From Novosphingobium sp. SG919 (lineage in GTDB: Bacteria > Pseudomonadota > Alphaproteobacteria > Sphingomonadales > Sphingomonadaceae): a stretch of DNA of 64,000 nt. Where the stretch lies: assembly GCF_012932495.1 (NCBI RefSeq), contig NZ_JABCNG010000004.1, forward strand, positions 248,001 to 312,000. The letters run 5' to 3'. Shown here piece after piece: positions 34,510-43,995 of the stretch; the stretch's first letter is position 1; each line of letters begins with the position of its first letter. The position numbers were made by a program, and so were the translations under genes. The notes beneath the pieces were generated by a model. The model did not search any database, was not told where the DNA came from, and was given only the letters and a program-made list of their open reading frames with translations.

Positions 34510-35547
34510 ATGCCGGATCTGGCAAAAGTGCCCGTCACCATCGTGACCGGCTTTCTGGGCGCGGGAAAGACCACGCTGATCAGCCACTTGATCCGCAACG
34601 CCGGCGGGCGCCGGCTGGCGGTGGTGGTCAACGAATTCGGTACGCTGGGCGTGGATGGAGACATCCTCCAATCCTGCGCCATTCCCGATTGCCCAGCCGA
34701 AAACATCGTGGAACTGGCCAATGGCTGCATCTGCTGCACCGTTGCCGACGATTTCATTCCCACGGTAGAGCGCCTGCTCGCGCTCGATCCCCGGCCCGAT
34801 CATATCCTGATCGAGACTTCCGGCCTGGCGCTGCCCAAGCCGCTGCTCAAGGCGTTCGACTGGCCCGCGATCCGCAGCCGCATCACCGTCGATGGCGTGC
34901 TGGCCTTGGCCGATGCCGAGGCCGTGGCCGCCGGCCGCTTCGCCCCCGATCTGGTGGCGCTTGAGGCGCAACGCGCCGCCGATCCGGGCGTGACCCACGA
35001 AACCCCGCTGGCCGAAGTGTTCGAGGACCAGCTTGCCTGTGCCGACATGGTGCTGCTGACCAAGGGCGATCTGGCCGGGCCGGACGGGCTGGCGCAGGCG
35101 CGGGCGGTGATCGCGCAAACCGCGCCGCGCCCCGTGCCAGTGATCGACTTGGCCGAAGGCGCCGCCGATCCGCGCGTGATCTTGGGCCTGCACGCGGCGG
35201 CCGAAGACGACATTGCCGCGCGCCCGTCGCACCACGATGGCGCGGACGATCACGAGCACGACGATTTCGCCAGCACCGTGGTGGGACTGGACGAAATCGC
35301 CGATCCGGCAGACCTTGCCACGCGCATCGCGCGCCTGGCGACAGAGCATGGCGTGCTGCGGGTGAAAGGCCATGTGGCGGTGGCCGGCAAGCCAATGCGC
35401 CTGCTGGTTCAGGCGGTGGGCGCGCGCGTGCGCCATCACTATGACCGGCCGTGGCGCCCGGGCGAGCCGCGCAGCGGGCAACTCGTGGCGATTGCCGAGC
35501 GGGAGCGGCTGGAGCCGGAAGCGATCCGGGCGGCGCTGCTGGCCTGA
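34510..35547 (+). CDS. cobW: Cobalamin biosynthesis GTPase CobW
   Basis: A 345-residue G3E-family GTPase/metallochaperone. The P-loop GFLGAGKTT is at residues 12-20, the metal-binding ELANGCICCTVADD (CxCC) near 75-85, a histidine-rich run HHDGADDHEHDD near residues 240-251, and a C-terminal CobW domain. CobW is believed to deliver cobalt to the CobNST chelatase. The ATG at 34510 is preceded by GAAGGG. It is the first gene after the second riboswitch and is followed 11 bp later by cobN. Confidence 0.93.
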   Translation: MPDLAKVPVTIVTGFLGAGKTTLISHLIRNAGGRRLAVVVNEFGTLGVDGDILQSCAIPDCPAENIVELANGCICCTVADDFIPTVERLLALDPRPDHILIETSGLALPKPLLKAFDWPAIRSRITVDGVLALADAEAVAAGRFAPDLVALEAQRAADPGVTHETPLAEVFEDQLACADMVLLTKGDLAGPDGLAQARAVIAQTAPRPVPVIDLAEGAADPRVILGLHAAAEDDIAARPSHHDGADDHEHDDFASTVVGLDEIADPADLATRIARLATEHGVLRVKGHVAVAGKPMRLLVQAVGARVRHHYDRPWRPGEPRSGQLVAIAERERLEPEAIRAALLA

Positions 35548-35558
35548 GGGCAGGGGCG

Positions 35559-38500
35559 GTGCACGTCCTCTTTCGCGAAAGCCACGGCCTGGAAGAAACC
35601 GCCGTGCCGCAAGACCTGGGGCAGGCCCCGGCAGACCTGGTCGTGCTGTCTTTCTCCGACAGCGACCTGGCTGCCTGTGCCGCCGCCTGGCACCTGGCGC
35701 GCGCGCGCGATCCGGCGTTTCCCACGCTGCGCCTGGCCAATCTGGCCGCGCTGGAACATCCGCTTTCGGTCGATACTTATGTGGAGCGCACGCTGGCCGG
35801 CGCGCGCGGCATTCTCATCCGGCTGATCGGCGGGGTGGCGTGGTGGCGCTATGGCTTGGCCCAGGTGGCACAGCTGGCGCGCGAACGCGGCATCGCGTTG
35901 GCGGTCTTGCCGGCAGACGGGCGCGCCGATGCTCAGCTCGATGCCGCGTCCACGCTGGGCGAGGCACCTTTGCGCGAACTGGCGCGGCAGTGCGACGCGG
36001 GCGGCGCGCAAGGCATGGCTGCCGCGCTCGCCCTGCTGGCGCGCGAAGCCGGGCTGGGCCTTGGCGCCTCTGCTGCGATCGCGGAACCGCCGCTGCCCAT
36101 GGCCGGCGGCTGGCACCCGCAGGACGGCCTTTGCCATCCGCTGGCCTGGCAGGCCGATCCGGCCCAGCCGCTGGCACTGGTGGTGTTCTACCGCTCCACC
36201 CTGGCGGCGCAGGATTGCGCGCCGATCGCCGCGCTGATCGCGGCCCTGGCGGCGCGGGGCATCGATGCCCTGGGGCTTTACGTCACGTCGTTGAAAGAGC
36301 CGCAATCGCGCGCCTTGGTCGAAGCCGCGCTGGACCGGCTCAGGCCCGCCGCCATCGTCAACGCCACGGCCTTTTCCGCGCGGGACGAGGCTGGGCATAG
36401 CCCGCTCGACCAGACCGGCGCCCCGGTGTTCCAGGTGGCGCTGGCCACCGGCACGCGTGAGGGCTGGGCCGCCTCCGCGCGCGGCCTGGCGCCGGCAGAC
36501 CTGGCCATGCATGTCGTCTTGCCCGAAATCGACGGGCGCGTGTTTGCCGGGGTGGCCAGTTTCAAGCAGGCCGTGGCGCAGGACGCCGCGCTGGGCTTTG
36601 CCCGCCAGGTCCATGTGCCCGATGCCGCGCGCATTGCCGCCATTGCCGGGCGCGTGGCGGCGTGGATCGCGCTGGCGCAGCGCCCGGCGGCAGAGCGCCA
36701 GGTTGGCCTGGTGCTCTCCACCTATCCGGGCAAGGCCCATGCCATGGCCCACGCGGTGGGCCTCGATGCGCTGGCCTCTACAGCCGCCGTTCTCGATGAT
36801 CTGGCCGGTGCCGGCTATGCCATGGCGCCAGTGGGCGATCTGGCGGCGCGGCTGGCGGGTGAAACCCTGGCCTGGCCGCTGGCCGCCTATCGTGCCGCGC
36901 TGGCAGAGCTGGCGCCCGCCTTGCAGCAAGACCTGGCGCAAAGCTGGGGCGCTCCAGAGGCGGACCCAGCGGTGCGCGACGGCGCATTCCACTTTGCCGC
37001 CTTGCGCGCCGGCCATGCCTTGATCGCGCTGCAACCCGAACGCGGCGACATGGCCGGACGAGACGAGGGCTATCACGATCTCACCCGCTGCCCGCGCCAT
37101 GGCTATGTGGCGTTCTATCTCTGGTTGCGTGCACAGGGCGTGGACGCGCTGGTGCACATGGGCGCGCATGGCACGCTGGAATGGCTGCCGGGCAAGGCGG
37201 TGGCGCTGGGCGACGAATGCTGGCCCCAGGCGCTGATCGGCGATCTGCCGGTGATCTATCCGTTCATCGTCAACGATCCGGGCGAAGCGGCGCAGGCGCG
37301 GCGGCGCATCGGCGCGGTCACGCTGGGCCACATGCCGCCCCCACCGGTGCGGGTGGCAAGCGGCGCGGGCCTGGCGCGGGTGGAGGCGCTGCTCGATGAA
37401 TTTTCCGGGGCCGTGGGCCTCGATCCCTCGCGGCGGGATCGGCTGATCGGCGCGATCCGGGCAGAGGCGCAAGGCCTGGGCCTGGAAACCGAACTGGGCC
37501 TCGGCCCCGATGCCAGCCCGGCCGAAGCCATCGCCCGGATCGACCGCTTCGTGTGCGACGTGAAAGACAGCCAATATGGCGACGGCCTCCACGTCTTCGG
37601 GCGCGGCAGCCAGGGCGGGGCAGAGCGCGCTGGCCTGCTGGCCACCCTGGCCGGGCGGCGCGTGGCGGCCGGGCCGGCGGGTTCGCCCTGGCGCGGGCGG
37701 GCCGATGTCTTGCCCACCGGGCGCAATCTCTATGCCGTCGATCCGCGCAGCCTGCCCACCCGCGCCGCCCATGCGCAGGGGGTGGCCATGGCGCAGGAAC
37801 TGGTGCGCCGCCATTTGCAGGACCACGGCGATTATCCGCGCGCGCTGGTGGTGAACCTGTGGGGATCGGCCACGATGCGCACGGGTGGCGAAGACTTTGC
37901 CATGGCGCTGCACCTGCTGGGCGCGGCGCCGATCTGGGACGGCACCAGCGAGCGGGTGACCGGTGTGGAAATCTTGGCCTTGGCCACGCTCGACCATCCG
38001 CGCCTGGACGTGACACTGCGGGTTTCGGGCCTGTTTCGCGATGCCTTTCCCATGCTGCCCGTGCTGTTTGGCCAGGCGGTGCAGGCGCTGTGCGGGCGCG
38101 ATGAGCCGCCTGAGTGGAACCCTTTCGCCGGCCAGGCACCCGCGCCGCGCGTCTATGGCCCGGCGCCGGGCCGCTATGGCCTGGGGCTGGGTGAAGCGGC
38201 CGAAACCTATGACGCGGCCAGCCGCCGTGCCGCTGGCGAAGCCTGGCTGGCTGCCTCCTCCCACGCGCTCGATGCAGCGAAAGAGGATGCCGCCGGCCTG
38301 CGCGCCCGCGTGGCGGCGGCCGATGCCGTTGTCCATGCGCAGGACTTGCCCGAAACCGACCTGTTGCTGAGCATGGACTATGCCGCGCACGAGGCCGGCT
38401 TTGCCGCTGCGCAAGGCGTGGCCGGCGGCCAGGCGGCGCTCTATCATCTCGATCATCGCGATCCCGCCCGGCCCGTGGCGCGCACCCTGAACGAAGAGGT

Positions 38501-38819
38501 TGCCCGCGTGGTGCGCGCCCGCGCGGCGCAGCCGGGGTGGATTGCTGGCATGATGCGCCACGGCTTTCGCGGCGGGGCAGAACTGGCCGCCACGCTCGAT
38601 CACCTGGGCGCCTTTGCCCATCTGGCGCCCGGCAGTGTGCCCGCGCACCTGATCGACCTCTATTACCAGGCCACGCTGGGCACGCCCGAAGTGCGCGCGT
38701 TTCTGGAACGCGACAATCCCGGCGCGCTGGCGGCGATGCAGCAGCGCTTTGCCGCACTCCATGCGGCGGGCCTTTGGCGCACGCGGCGCAACGCCATCCT
38801 GGCAGAGCTTTTGGCATGA
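35559..38819 (+). CDS. cobN: Cobaltochelatase large subunit CobN
   Basis: A 1086-residue subunit that binds hydrogenobyrinic acid a,c-diamide and inserts cobalt with ATP-hydrolysing partners CobS and CobT. It starts at GTG 35559 (HVLFRESHGLEETAVPQDLG, ribosome-binding GAGGGCAGGGG). The CobN/magnesium-chelatase H domain shows DALVHMGAHGTLEWLPGKAV, PVIYPFIVNDPGEAAQARRR and YPRALVVNLWGSATMRTGGE. It is shorter than the P. denitrificans CobN (about 1270), mostly in the N-terminal part. CobS and CobT are not in the window, so they must be encoded elsewhere. Confidence 0.93.
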   Translation: MHVLFRESHGLEETAVPQDLGQAPADLVVLSFSDSDLAACAAAWHLARARDPAFPTLRLANLAALEHPLSVDTYVERTLAGARGILIRLIGGVAWWRYGLAQVAQLARERGIALAVLPADGRADAQLDAASTLGEAPLRELARQCDAGGAQGMAAALALLAREAGLGLGASAAIAEPPLPMAGGWHPQDGLCHPLAWQADPAQPLALVVFYRSTLAAQDCAPIAALIAALAARGIDALGLYVTSLKEPQSRALVEAALDRLRPAAIVNATAFSARDEAGHSPLDQTGAPVFQVALATGTREGWAASARGLAPADLAMHVVLPEIDGRVFAGVASFKQAVAQDAALGFARQVHVPDAARIAAIAGRVAAWIALAQRPAAERQVGLVLSTYPGKAHAMAHAVGLDALASTAAVLDDLAGAGYAMAPVGDLAARLAGETLAWPLAAYRAALAELAPALQQDLAQSWGAPEADPAVRDGAFHFAALRAGHALIALQPERGDMAGRDEGYHDLTRCPRHGYVAFYLWLRAQGVDALVHMGAHGTLEWLPGKAVALGDECWPQALIGDLPVIYPFIVNDPGEAAQARRRIGAVTLGHMPPPPVRVASGAGLARVEALLDEFSGAVGLDPSRRDRLIGAIRAEAQGLGLETELGLGPDASPAEAIARIDRFVCDVKDSQYGDGLHVFGRGSQGGAERAGLLATLAGRRVAAGPAGSPWRGRADVLPTGRNLYAVDPRSLPTRAAHAQGVAMAQELVRRHLQDHGDYPRALVVNLWGSATMRTGGEDFAMALHLLGAAPIWDGTSERVTGVEILALATLDHPRLDVTLRVSGLFRDAFPMLPVLFGQAVQALCGRDEPPEWNPFAGQAPAPRVYGPAPGRYGLGLGEAAETYDAASRRAAGEAWLAASSHALDAAKEDAAGLRARVAAADAVVHAQDLPETDLLLSMDYAAHEAGFAAAQGVAGGQAALYHLDHRDPARPVARTLNEEVARVVRARAAQPGWIAGMMRHGFRGGAELAATLDHLGAFAHLAPGSVPAHLIDLYYQATLGTPEVRAFLERDNPGALAAMQQRFAALHAAGLWRTRRNAILAELLA

Positions 38820-39958
38820 GCGGCTTTCGCATCGCCGGCTGGTGTCCCGATGCCTGGCGCCCGATGGCGGCGGGCGATGGCCTGTTGCTGCGCGTAAAGC
38901 CGCGCCTGGCCCGGCTTTCGCGAGAACATGCTTTGGCGCTGGCCAGGCTGGCCACGCGCCATGGCAATGGCCTGATCGACCTGTCGCGCCGCGCCAACCT
39001 GCAACTGCGCGGGCTGGACGAAGCCGGCTGGCAGGCCGCGCTGCACGAGTTGCTGGCCTTGGGACTGGTAGACGCCGATCCGGTGGCGGAGCGCCGCGCC
39101 AACGTGCTGGTCGCCCCCGATTGGATCATGGGCGACGATACCGCGCGCGTGGCGACGGAATTGCTGGCGCGCCTGCCCGAACTGCCAGTGCTGCCGGGCA
39201 AGGTGGGTTTCGTGATCGACGCGGGCGCCGCGCCCATGCTGCTGGGCGAACCGGGCGATTTCCGGGTGGAGCGGGGCGCGGGCGGTGGCCTGATCCTGCG
39301 CGCCGCCGGTCGCGCCACGGGCGTGGCACTGGTGCCGGGCCGGGAAGCCGAGGGCCTGATCGCGCTGGCCCGCTGGTTTGCAAACAGCGGCTTGGCAGGG
39401 CGCATGGCTCGTTACATCGCGCCGCTGCCCGCCTGGGCCACGGGGCAGGAAGCCCCGGCGGCGTCCGCTGCGCCGCTGCGCCCCGGTCCCGGTGCGCTGG
39501 GCATGGCCCATGGCGCGCCGTTCGGCCGGGTGGATGCCGCCGCGCTTGTCGCTGCGCTCGATGTGCCCGGTGCGCAGGCCCTACGCCTGACCCCGTGGCG
39601 CGTCATGGTGGTGGAGGGTGCCGGCGCTGGGACGGTCCCCCGCCTGATCGCCGATCCTGCCGATCCGGTCTTGCAGGTGGAGGCCTGCCCCGGCGCGCCC
39701 AGTTGCCCGCAGGCCCATGCGCCCACGCGCGATCTTGCCCTGGCGTTGGCGCCGCTGGTGCGCGGCACACTCCACGTTTCCGGCTGCGCCAAGGGCTGCG
39801 CGTCCAGCCGCCCTGCCGCCCATGTCCTGACCGGCCGCGCCGATGGCCGGTTCGATCTGGCGCGTGATGCCACGGCGGGTGCCGCCACCGGCGAACCGCT
39901 TTGCGCGCAAGACCTGCTCGCCCATTTCGAAAGGCTGACCGATGCCGCACAGCTATGA
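38816..39958 (+). CDS. cobG: Precorrin-3B synthase CobG
   Basis: A 380-residue sulphite/nitrite reductase-like oxygenase that uses O2 to hydroxylate C-20 of precorrin-3A and make precorrin-3B, a mark of the aerobic pathway. Ferredoxin-like half-domains begin LLLRVKPRLARLSREHALAL and RHGNGLIDLSRRANLQLRGL. The 4Fe-4S cysteines sit in VEACPGAPSCPQAH and VSGCAKGCASSRPA. The ATG at 38816 overlaps the cobN stop (ATGA). The 17-bp overlap with cobH indicates coupled translation. Confidence 0.93.
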   Translation: MSGFRIAGWCPDAWRPMAAGDGLLLRVKPRLARLSREHALALARLATRHGNGLIDLSRRANLQLRGLDEAGWQAALHELLALGLVDADPVAERRANVLVAPDWIMGDDTARVATELLARLPELPVLPGKVGFVIDAGAAPMLLGEPGDFRVERGAGGGLILRAAGRATGVALVPGREAEGLIALARWFANSGLAGRMARYIAPLPAWATGQEAPAASAAPLRPGPGALGMAHGAPFGRVDAAALVAALDVPGAQALRLTPWRVMVVEGAGAGTVPRLIADPADPVLQVEACPGAPSCPQAHAPTRDLALALAPLVRGTLHVSGCAKGCASSRPAAHVLTGRADGRFDLARDATAGAATGEPLCAQDLLAHFERLTDAAQL

Positions 39959-40571
39959 AACCGATGGCGCGGCCATCTATCGCCAGTCCTTCGCCACGAT
40001 CCGGGCAGAGGCCGATCTGGCCCGCTTTGCCCCGCGCGAAGAACCGGTGGCGGTGCGCATGATCCACGCTGCCGGCATGGTGGACCTGGCCCCGCACATC
40101 CGCTTTTCGGCTGGCTTTGTCGATGCCGCGCGCGCCGCGCTGCGCGCCGGGGCGCCGATCCTGTGCGATGCACGCATGGTGTCCGAAGGGATCACCCGCA
40201 CGCGCTTGCCGGCCGGCAACGCCGTGGTCTGCACGCTGCACGATCCCGCCGTGCCCGCGCTGGCGCGGGCCATGGGCAACACCCGCTCCGCCGCTGCGCT
40301 GGAATTGTGGCGGCCGCATCTGGCGGGCAGCGTGGTGGCCATCGGCAACGCGCCCACCGCGCTGTTCCACTTGCTCAACATGCTGGAAGATCCGTCCTGC
40401 CCGGGCCCGGCGGCGATCATCGGTTGCCCGGTGGGCTTTGTCGGCGCGGCTGAATCCAAGGCTGCGTTGTGGGAGTGGCAGGGCGTGCCCTGCTGCGTGG
40501 TGGACGGGCGCTTGGGTGGCAGCGCGATCACCGTGGCGGCGATCAACGCCCTGGCGAGCGACGCGGAATGA
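39942..40571 (+). CDS. cobH: Precorrin-8X methylmutase CobH
   Basis: A 209-residue enzyme that moves a methyl group from C-11 to C-12 to give hydrogenobyrinic acid. His42 in VAVRMIHAAGMVDL corresponds to the catalytic His43 of the P. denitrificans enzyme. ILCDARMVSEGITRTRLPAG and VVAIGNAPTALFHLLNMLED are also typical. It starts within the last codons of cobG and ends in a 4-bp overlap with cobI. Confidence 0.94.
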   Translation: MPHSYETDGAAIYRQSFATIRAEADLARFAPREEPVAVRMIHAAGMVDLAPHIRFSAGFVDAARAALRAGAPILCDARMVSEGITRTRLPAGNAVVCTLHDPAVPALARAMGNTRSAAALELWRPHLAGSVVAIGNAPTALFHLLNMLEDPSCPGPAAIIGCPVGFVGAAESKAALWEWQGVPCCVVDGRLGGSAITVAAINALASDAE

Positions 40572-41311
40572 GCGCGGCTCCCAACGCTATTGCCGGCACG
40601 ATCCACGGTGTCGGCCTTGGCCCCGGCGCGCCCGATCTGCTCAGCGTGCGGGCAGACCGGCTGGTGCGCACCACCCGCCACATCGCCTATTTCCGCAAGG
40701 CCGGGCGGCCGGGGCATGCGCGGCGCATCGCCGCCGATCTGCTGCGCGCCGATGCGGTGGAAATCCCGATGGAATATCCCGTCACCACCGAAATCCCGGT
40801 CAGCGATCCGCGCTACAACGCCTGCCTTGCCGCTTTCTATGCCCAGTGTACCACGCGCCTGGCCGCACTGGCCCGGGCCGGGGAAGACGTGGTCGTGCTT
40901 TGCGAGGGCGATCCCTTTTTCTACGGCTCTTTCATGCACCTGCACAGCCGCCTCATGGGCCAGGTACCGGTGCAGGTGGTGCCCGGCATCACCGGCATGG
41001 CCGGCGCCTGGAACGCCACCGGCCTGCCGATCACCTGGGGTGACGATGTGTTGACCGTGGCCATGGCCACGCTGCCCGAAGACGAACTCACCCGCCGCAT
41101 CCGCGATACCGATGCGCTGGTGGTGATGAAGATCGGCCGCAACCTGCCCAAGCTGCGCCGCGCCGTGGCCGCTGCCGGGCGCGAGGGCGCGGCCTGGCTG
41201 GTGGAATATGCCGCCATGCCCGCCCAGCGGGTGACGCCACTGATGGAGGCGAGCGAAGTCACGCCCTATTTCTCCATTCTGCTGATCCACGGCCAGGGGC
41301 GCCGGCCATGA
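40568..41311 (+). CDS. cobI: Precorrin-2 C(20)-methyltransferase CobI
   Basis: A 247-residue SAM-dependent tetrapyrrole methyltransferase. The N-terminal GVGLGPGAPDLLSVRADRLV and VVVLCEGDPFFYGSFMHLHS are SAM-binding stretches of the family. The IPMEYPVTTEIPVSDPRY segment is diagnostic of the C-20 methylating enzyme CobI/CbiL. It converts precorrin-2 to precorrin-3A. The ATG at 40568 overlaps the cobH stop by 4 bp, and its stop overlaps the cobJ start by 4 bp. Confidence 0.94.
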   Translation: MSAAPNAIAGTIHGVGLGPGAPDLLSVRADRLVRTTRHIAYFRKAGRPGHARRIAADLLRADAVEIPMEYPVTTEIPVSDPRYNACLAAFYAQCTTRLAALARAGEDVVVLCEGDPFFYGSFMHLHSRLMGQVPVQVVPGITGMAGAWNATGLPITWGDDVLTVAMATLPEDELTRRIRDTDALVVMKIGRNLPKLRRAVAAAGREGAAWLVEYAAMPAQRVTPLMEASEVTPYFSILLIHGQGRRP

Positions 41312-42069
41312 CCGGTACGCTCGCCATCGTCGGCCTCGGTCCGGGCGACGAGGCCATGGTCACCCCGCAAGTGCGCGCCGCGCTCGATGCTGCAACCGAC
41401 GTGATCGGCTATATCCCCTATGTCGCCCGCGTGGCGCCGCGCCCCGGCCTCACGCTGCACCCTTCGGACAACCGGGTGGAGCGCGAACGCGCTGCCCATG
41501 CGCTCGATCTGGCGGCGCAGGGCCGGCAGGTGGTGGTGGTTTCCTCGGGCGATCCGGGCGTGTTCGCCATGGCCGCCGCCGTCTATGAAGTGCTGGAAGA
41601 AAATGCCCGGCGCTGGGCCGATGTGCCGGTCAGCGTGCTGCCGGGCATCACCGCCATGCTCGCCGCTGCCGCGCGTGCCGGGGCGCCGCTGGGCCATGAT
41701 TTCTGCGCGATCAACCTGTCCGACAATCTCAAGCCCTGGGCGGTGATCGAGCGGCGGCTGCGTCTGGCGGCAGAGGCGGATTTCGCCATGGCGTTCTACA
41801 ATCCCCGCTCGCGCGCGCGGCCAGAGGGGTTCGCCCGCGCGCTGGCCGTGCTGCGCGAATGCTGCGGCCCGGCGCGCCTGGTCCTGTTCGCCCGCGCCGT
41901 CTCCACGCCCGAGGAACACTTGCGCATCGTCACGTTGGCGCAGGCGCAGCCGGACATGGCCGACATGCGCACCGTGGTGATCGTGGGATCGAGCCAGACG
42001 CGCATGATCGCCCGCGCCACTGGCCCGGTGCTTTACACCCCGCGCAGCCTTGATGGGGCCGCGGCATGA
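41308..42069 (+). CDS. cobJ: Precorrin-3B C(17)-methyltransferase CobJ
   Basis: A 253-residue SAM methyltransferase that methylates C-17 and drives ring contraction to precorrin-4. IVGLGPGDEAMVTPQVRAAL, DVIGYIPYVARVAPRPG, VVVVSSGDPGVFAMAAAVYE and the downstream INLSDNLKPW are characteristic of the CobJ/CbiH group. The last 37 bp (42033-42069) overlap the tail of cobK on the opposite strand. It follows cobI with a 4-bp overlap. Confidence 0.94.
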   Translation: MTGTLAIVGLGPGDEAMVTPQVRAALDAATDVIGYIPYVARVAPRPGLTLHPSDNRVERERAAHALDLAAQGRQVVVVSSGDPGVFAMAAAVYEVLEENARRWADVPVSVLPGITAMLAAAARAGAPLGHDFCAINLSDNLKPWAVIERRLRLAAEADFAMAFYNPRSRARPEGFARALAVLRECCGPARLVLFARAVSTPEEHLRIVTLAQAQPDMADMRTVVIVGSSQTRMIARATGPVLYTPRSLDGAAA

Positions 42070-42794
42070 GCGATCCAGTCCAGCACCGCTTGCGGATCGT
42101 GCACCTCGTGGCGCGGGGGCAGGTCTGGCCGGTCGATCATGATCACCGGCAGGCCCAGCGCGCGCGCGGCGATCAGCTTGGCCTGCGCGCCGCTGCCGCC
42201 CGCGTTCTTGCACACTATCAGGTCTATGGCATGGCATTGCAGCAGGGCCATATCGCCCTCCACGGTGAAGGGCCCGCGATCGACCACCAGCGCGTGATCG
42301 GGCAGGGGCGGCGGCGCATCGGGCGTGTCGACAAAGCGCAGCACATAGTGGTGCTGCCCCTGCGCGGCAAAGGCTGCCACATGCATCCGCCCCAGCGCCA
42401 GCAGCACGCGCCGCGCCGGCCCGGCCAGGGCATCCACCGCGCCGGCCACATCGGCCACGCGGGTCCAGGCGTCGCCCGGCTGCGTCTGCCAGGCCGGGCG
42501 GGTGAGGGCGATCAGCGGCACGCCAGCGGCCTGCGCGGCCGCCACGGCATGGGCGCTCATCTGCGCGGCAAAGGGATGGGTCGCGTCCACCAGATGCGTC
42601 ACGCCGTGTTCGCGCAGATAGGTGGCCAGCCCCTCCACCCCGCCAAACCCGCCGATGCGCACCGGCACCGGCTGCGCACGCGGGGCCTGGGTGCGCCCGG
42701 CATAGCTGAGCGTGGCGGCCAGACCCCGCGCGGCCAGCAGCTGCGCCAGCGCGCTCGCCTCGGTCGTGCCGCCCAGAATCAGGATCTCTGGCAT
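42033..42794 (-). CDS. cobK: Precorrin-6A reductase CobK (antisense within the operon)
   Basis: A 253-residue NADPH-dependent reductase making precorrin-6B from precorrin-6A. It begins MPEILILGGTTEASALAQLL, with the Rossmann-like GGTTEA start and VTHLVDATHPFAAQMSAHAV of the CobK/CbiJ family; VDRGPFTVEGDMALL and CKNAGGSGAQAKLIAA are typical later motifs. It is the only minus-strand gene in the operon. The 5' end at 42794 shares a CATG with the cobL start; the 3' end overlaps cobJ by 37 bp. Its promoter must therefore lie inside cobL. Confidence 0.92.
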   Translation of the reverse strand: MPEILILGGTTEASALAQLLAARGLAATLSYAGRTQAPRAQPVPVRIGGFGGVEGLATYLREHGVTHLVDATHPFAAQMSAHAVAAAQAAGVPLIALTRPAWQTQPGDAWTRVADVAGAVDALAGPARRVLLALGRMHVAAFAAQGQHHYVLRFVDTPDAPPPLPDHALVVDRGPFTVEGDMALLQCHAIDLIVCKNAGGSGAQAKLIAARALGLPVIMIDRPDLPPRHEVHDPQAVLDWIAHAAAPSRLRGV

Positions 42795-43995
42795 GTCTGA
42801 ACCGGCTCCCTGGTTGAGCATCATCGGCATGGGCGAGGATGGCCGCGATGGCCTTTCCGCCGCCGCCCGCGCGGCCTTGGCCGGGGCAGACGTGGTGATC
42901 GGCCCGCCGCGCCATCTCGCCCTGGCTGGCCCGCTTACGGCGCGGGTCATCGAATGGCCAGTGCCATTTGCCGACGGAATCGAACGGCTTCTGGCCTTGC
43001 GCGGGCGGCGTGTGGCCATGCTGGCATCAGGGGATCCGTTCTGGTTCGGCGCAGGCAGCAGTGTGGCCGCGCATCTCTTGCCCCACGAATGGGTGGCCCA
43101 TCCCGCGCCCGGTACGTTTGCCCTGGCGGCGGCGCGGCTGGGCTGGGCCTTGCAGGATTGCGCGTGCCTGGGCCTGCACGCCGCGCCCCTCTCGCGCCTG
43201 CGCCCGTATCTGGCGCCCGGCGCCCGCGCGCTTGTGCTGCTGCGCGATGGCGCCGCCGTGGCCGATCTGGCTGCCTATCTCGTCGCCACCGGGTTTGGCG
43301 AAACCCAGCTTCGTGTGCTGGAGGCGCTGGGCGGCCCGCGCGAACGGGTGCGGCAGGTGCGCGCCGATGGCTTTGCCCTGGCAGACGTGGCCCATCCCGT
43401 GGCGGTGGGCCTGGCCGTGGCGGGAGACGGGCTGGCCATGCCGGTCACCGCCGGCCGCCCCGATGCCCTGTTTGCCGCCGATGGCCAGATCACCAAGGCC
43501 CCGGTGCGCGCATTGACGCTGGCCGCCTTGGCCCCGCGCGCGGGGGAGCTGTTGTGGGACATCGGCGCGGGTTCCGGCTCCATCGGCATCGAATGGCTGC
43601 TGGCCCACCCGGCCAACCGGGCGGTGGCGGTGGAGGCCGATCCCTTGCGTGCCGACCGCGCGCGCGCCAATGCCACGGCGCTGGGGGTGGACCGCCTGCA
43701 GGTGATCACCGGCCGCGCGCCGGCCTGCCTGCCCGATGGGCGGCCGCCCGATGCCGTGTTCATCGGTGGCGGGCTGAACCCGGCGCTGCTCGATGCGCTG
43801 TGGGCGTGCCTGCCCAAGGGCACGCGTGTGGTGGCCAACGCCGTCACGCTGGAATCCGAAGCATTGCTGGCGCAGTGGCACGCGCAGGCCGGTGGCAGCC
43901 TGCTGCGCATCGAACTGGCCGATGCCACCGCGCTGGGCAGTCGGCGCGGGTGGAAAGCGCGCTATCCGCTGGTGCAGTGGAGCGCGGTGCGATGA
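42793..43995 (+). CDS. cobL: Precorrin-6B methyltransferase/decarboxylase CobL (CbiE-CbiT fusion)
   Basis: A 400-residue two-domain enzyme methylating C-5 and C-15 and decarboxylating the C-12 acetate. The N-terminal CbiE-like half (about 1-200) begins MSEPAPWLSIIGMGEDGRDG, with VAMLASGDPFWFGAGSSVAA. The C-terminal CbiT-like half has ITKAPVRALTLAALAPRAGE and LLWDIGAGSGSIGIEWLLAH, a SAM-binding glycine-rich loop. The ATG at 42793 is one base from the cobK start on the other strand. It overlaps cobE by 4 bp. Confidence 0.94.
   Translation: MSEPAPWLSIIGMGEDGRDGLSAAARAALAGADVVIGPPRHLALAGPLTARVIEWPVPFADGIERLLALRGRRVAMLASGDPFWFGAGSSVAAHLLPHEWVAHPAPGTFALAAARLGWALQDCACLGLHAAPLSRLRPYLAPGARALVLLRDGAAVADLAAYLVATGFGETQLRVLEALGGPRERVRQVRADGFALADVAHPVAVGLAVAGDGLAMPVTAGRPDALFAADGQITKAPVRALTLAALAPRAGELLWDIGAGSGSIGIEWLLAHPANRAVAVEADPLRADRARANATALGVDRLQVITGRAPACLPDGRPPDAVFIGGGLNPALLDALWACLPKGTRVVANAVTLESEALLAQWHAQAGGSLLRIELADATALGSRRGWKARYPLVQWSAVR

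Noticed and set aside
32986..35481. An 831-codon minus-strand frame across the transporter, riboswitch 2 and cobW
   Set aside because: It spans a riboswitch and two certain genes, and is rich in low-complexity residues.
35439..38762. A 1107-codon open frame antisense to cobN
   Set aside because: No recognisable domains; arises from GC-rich third positions opposite a clear CobN.
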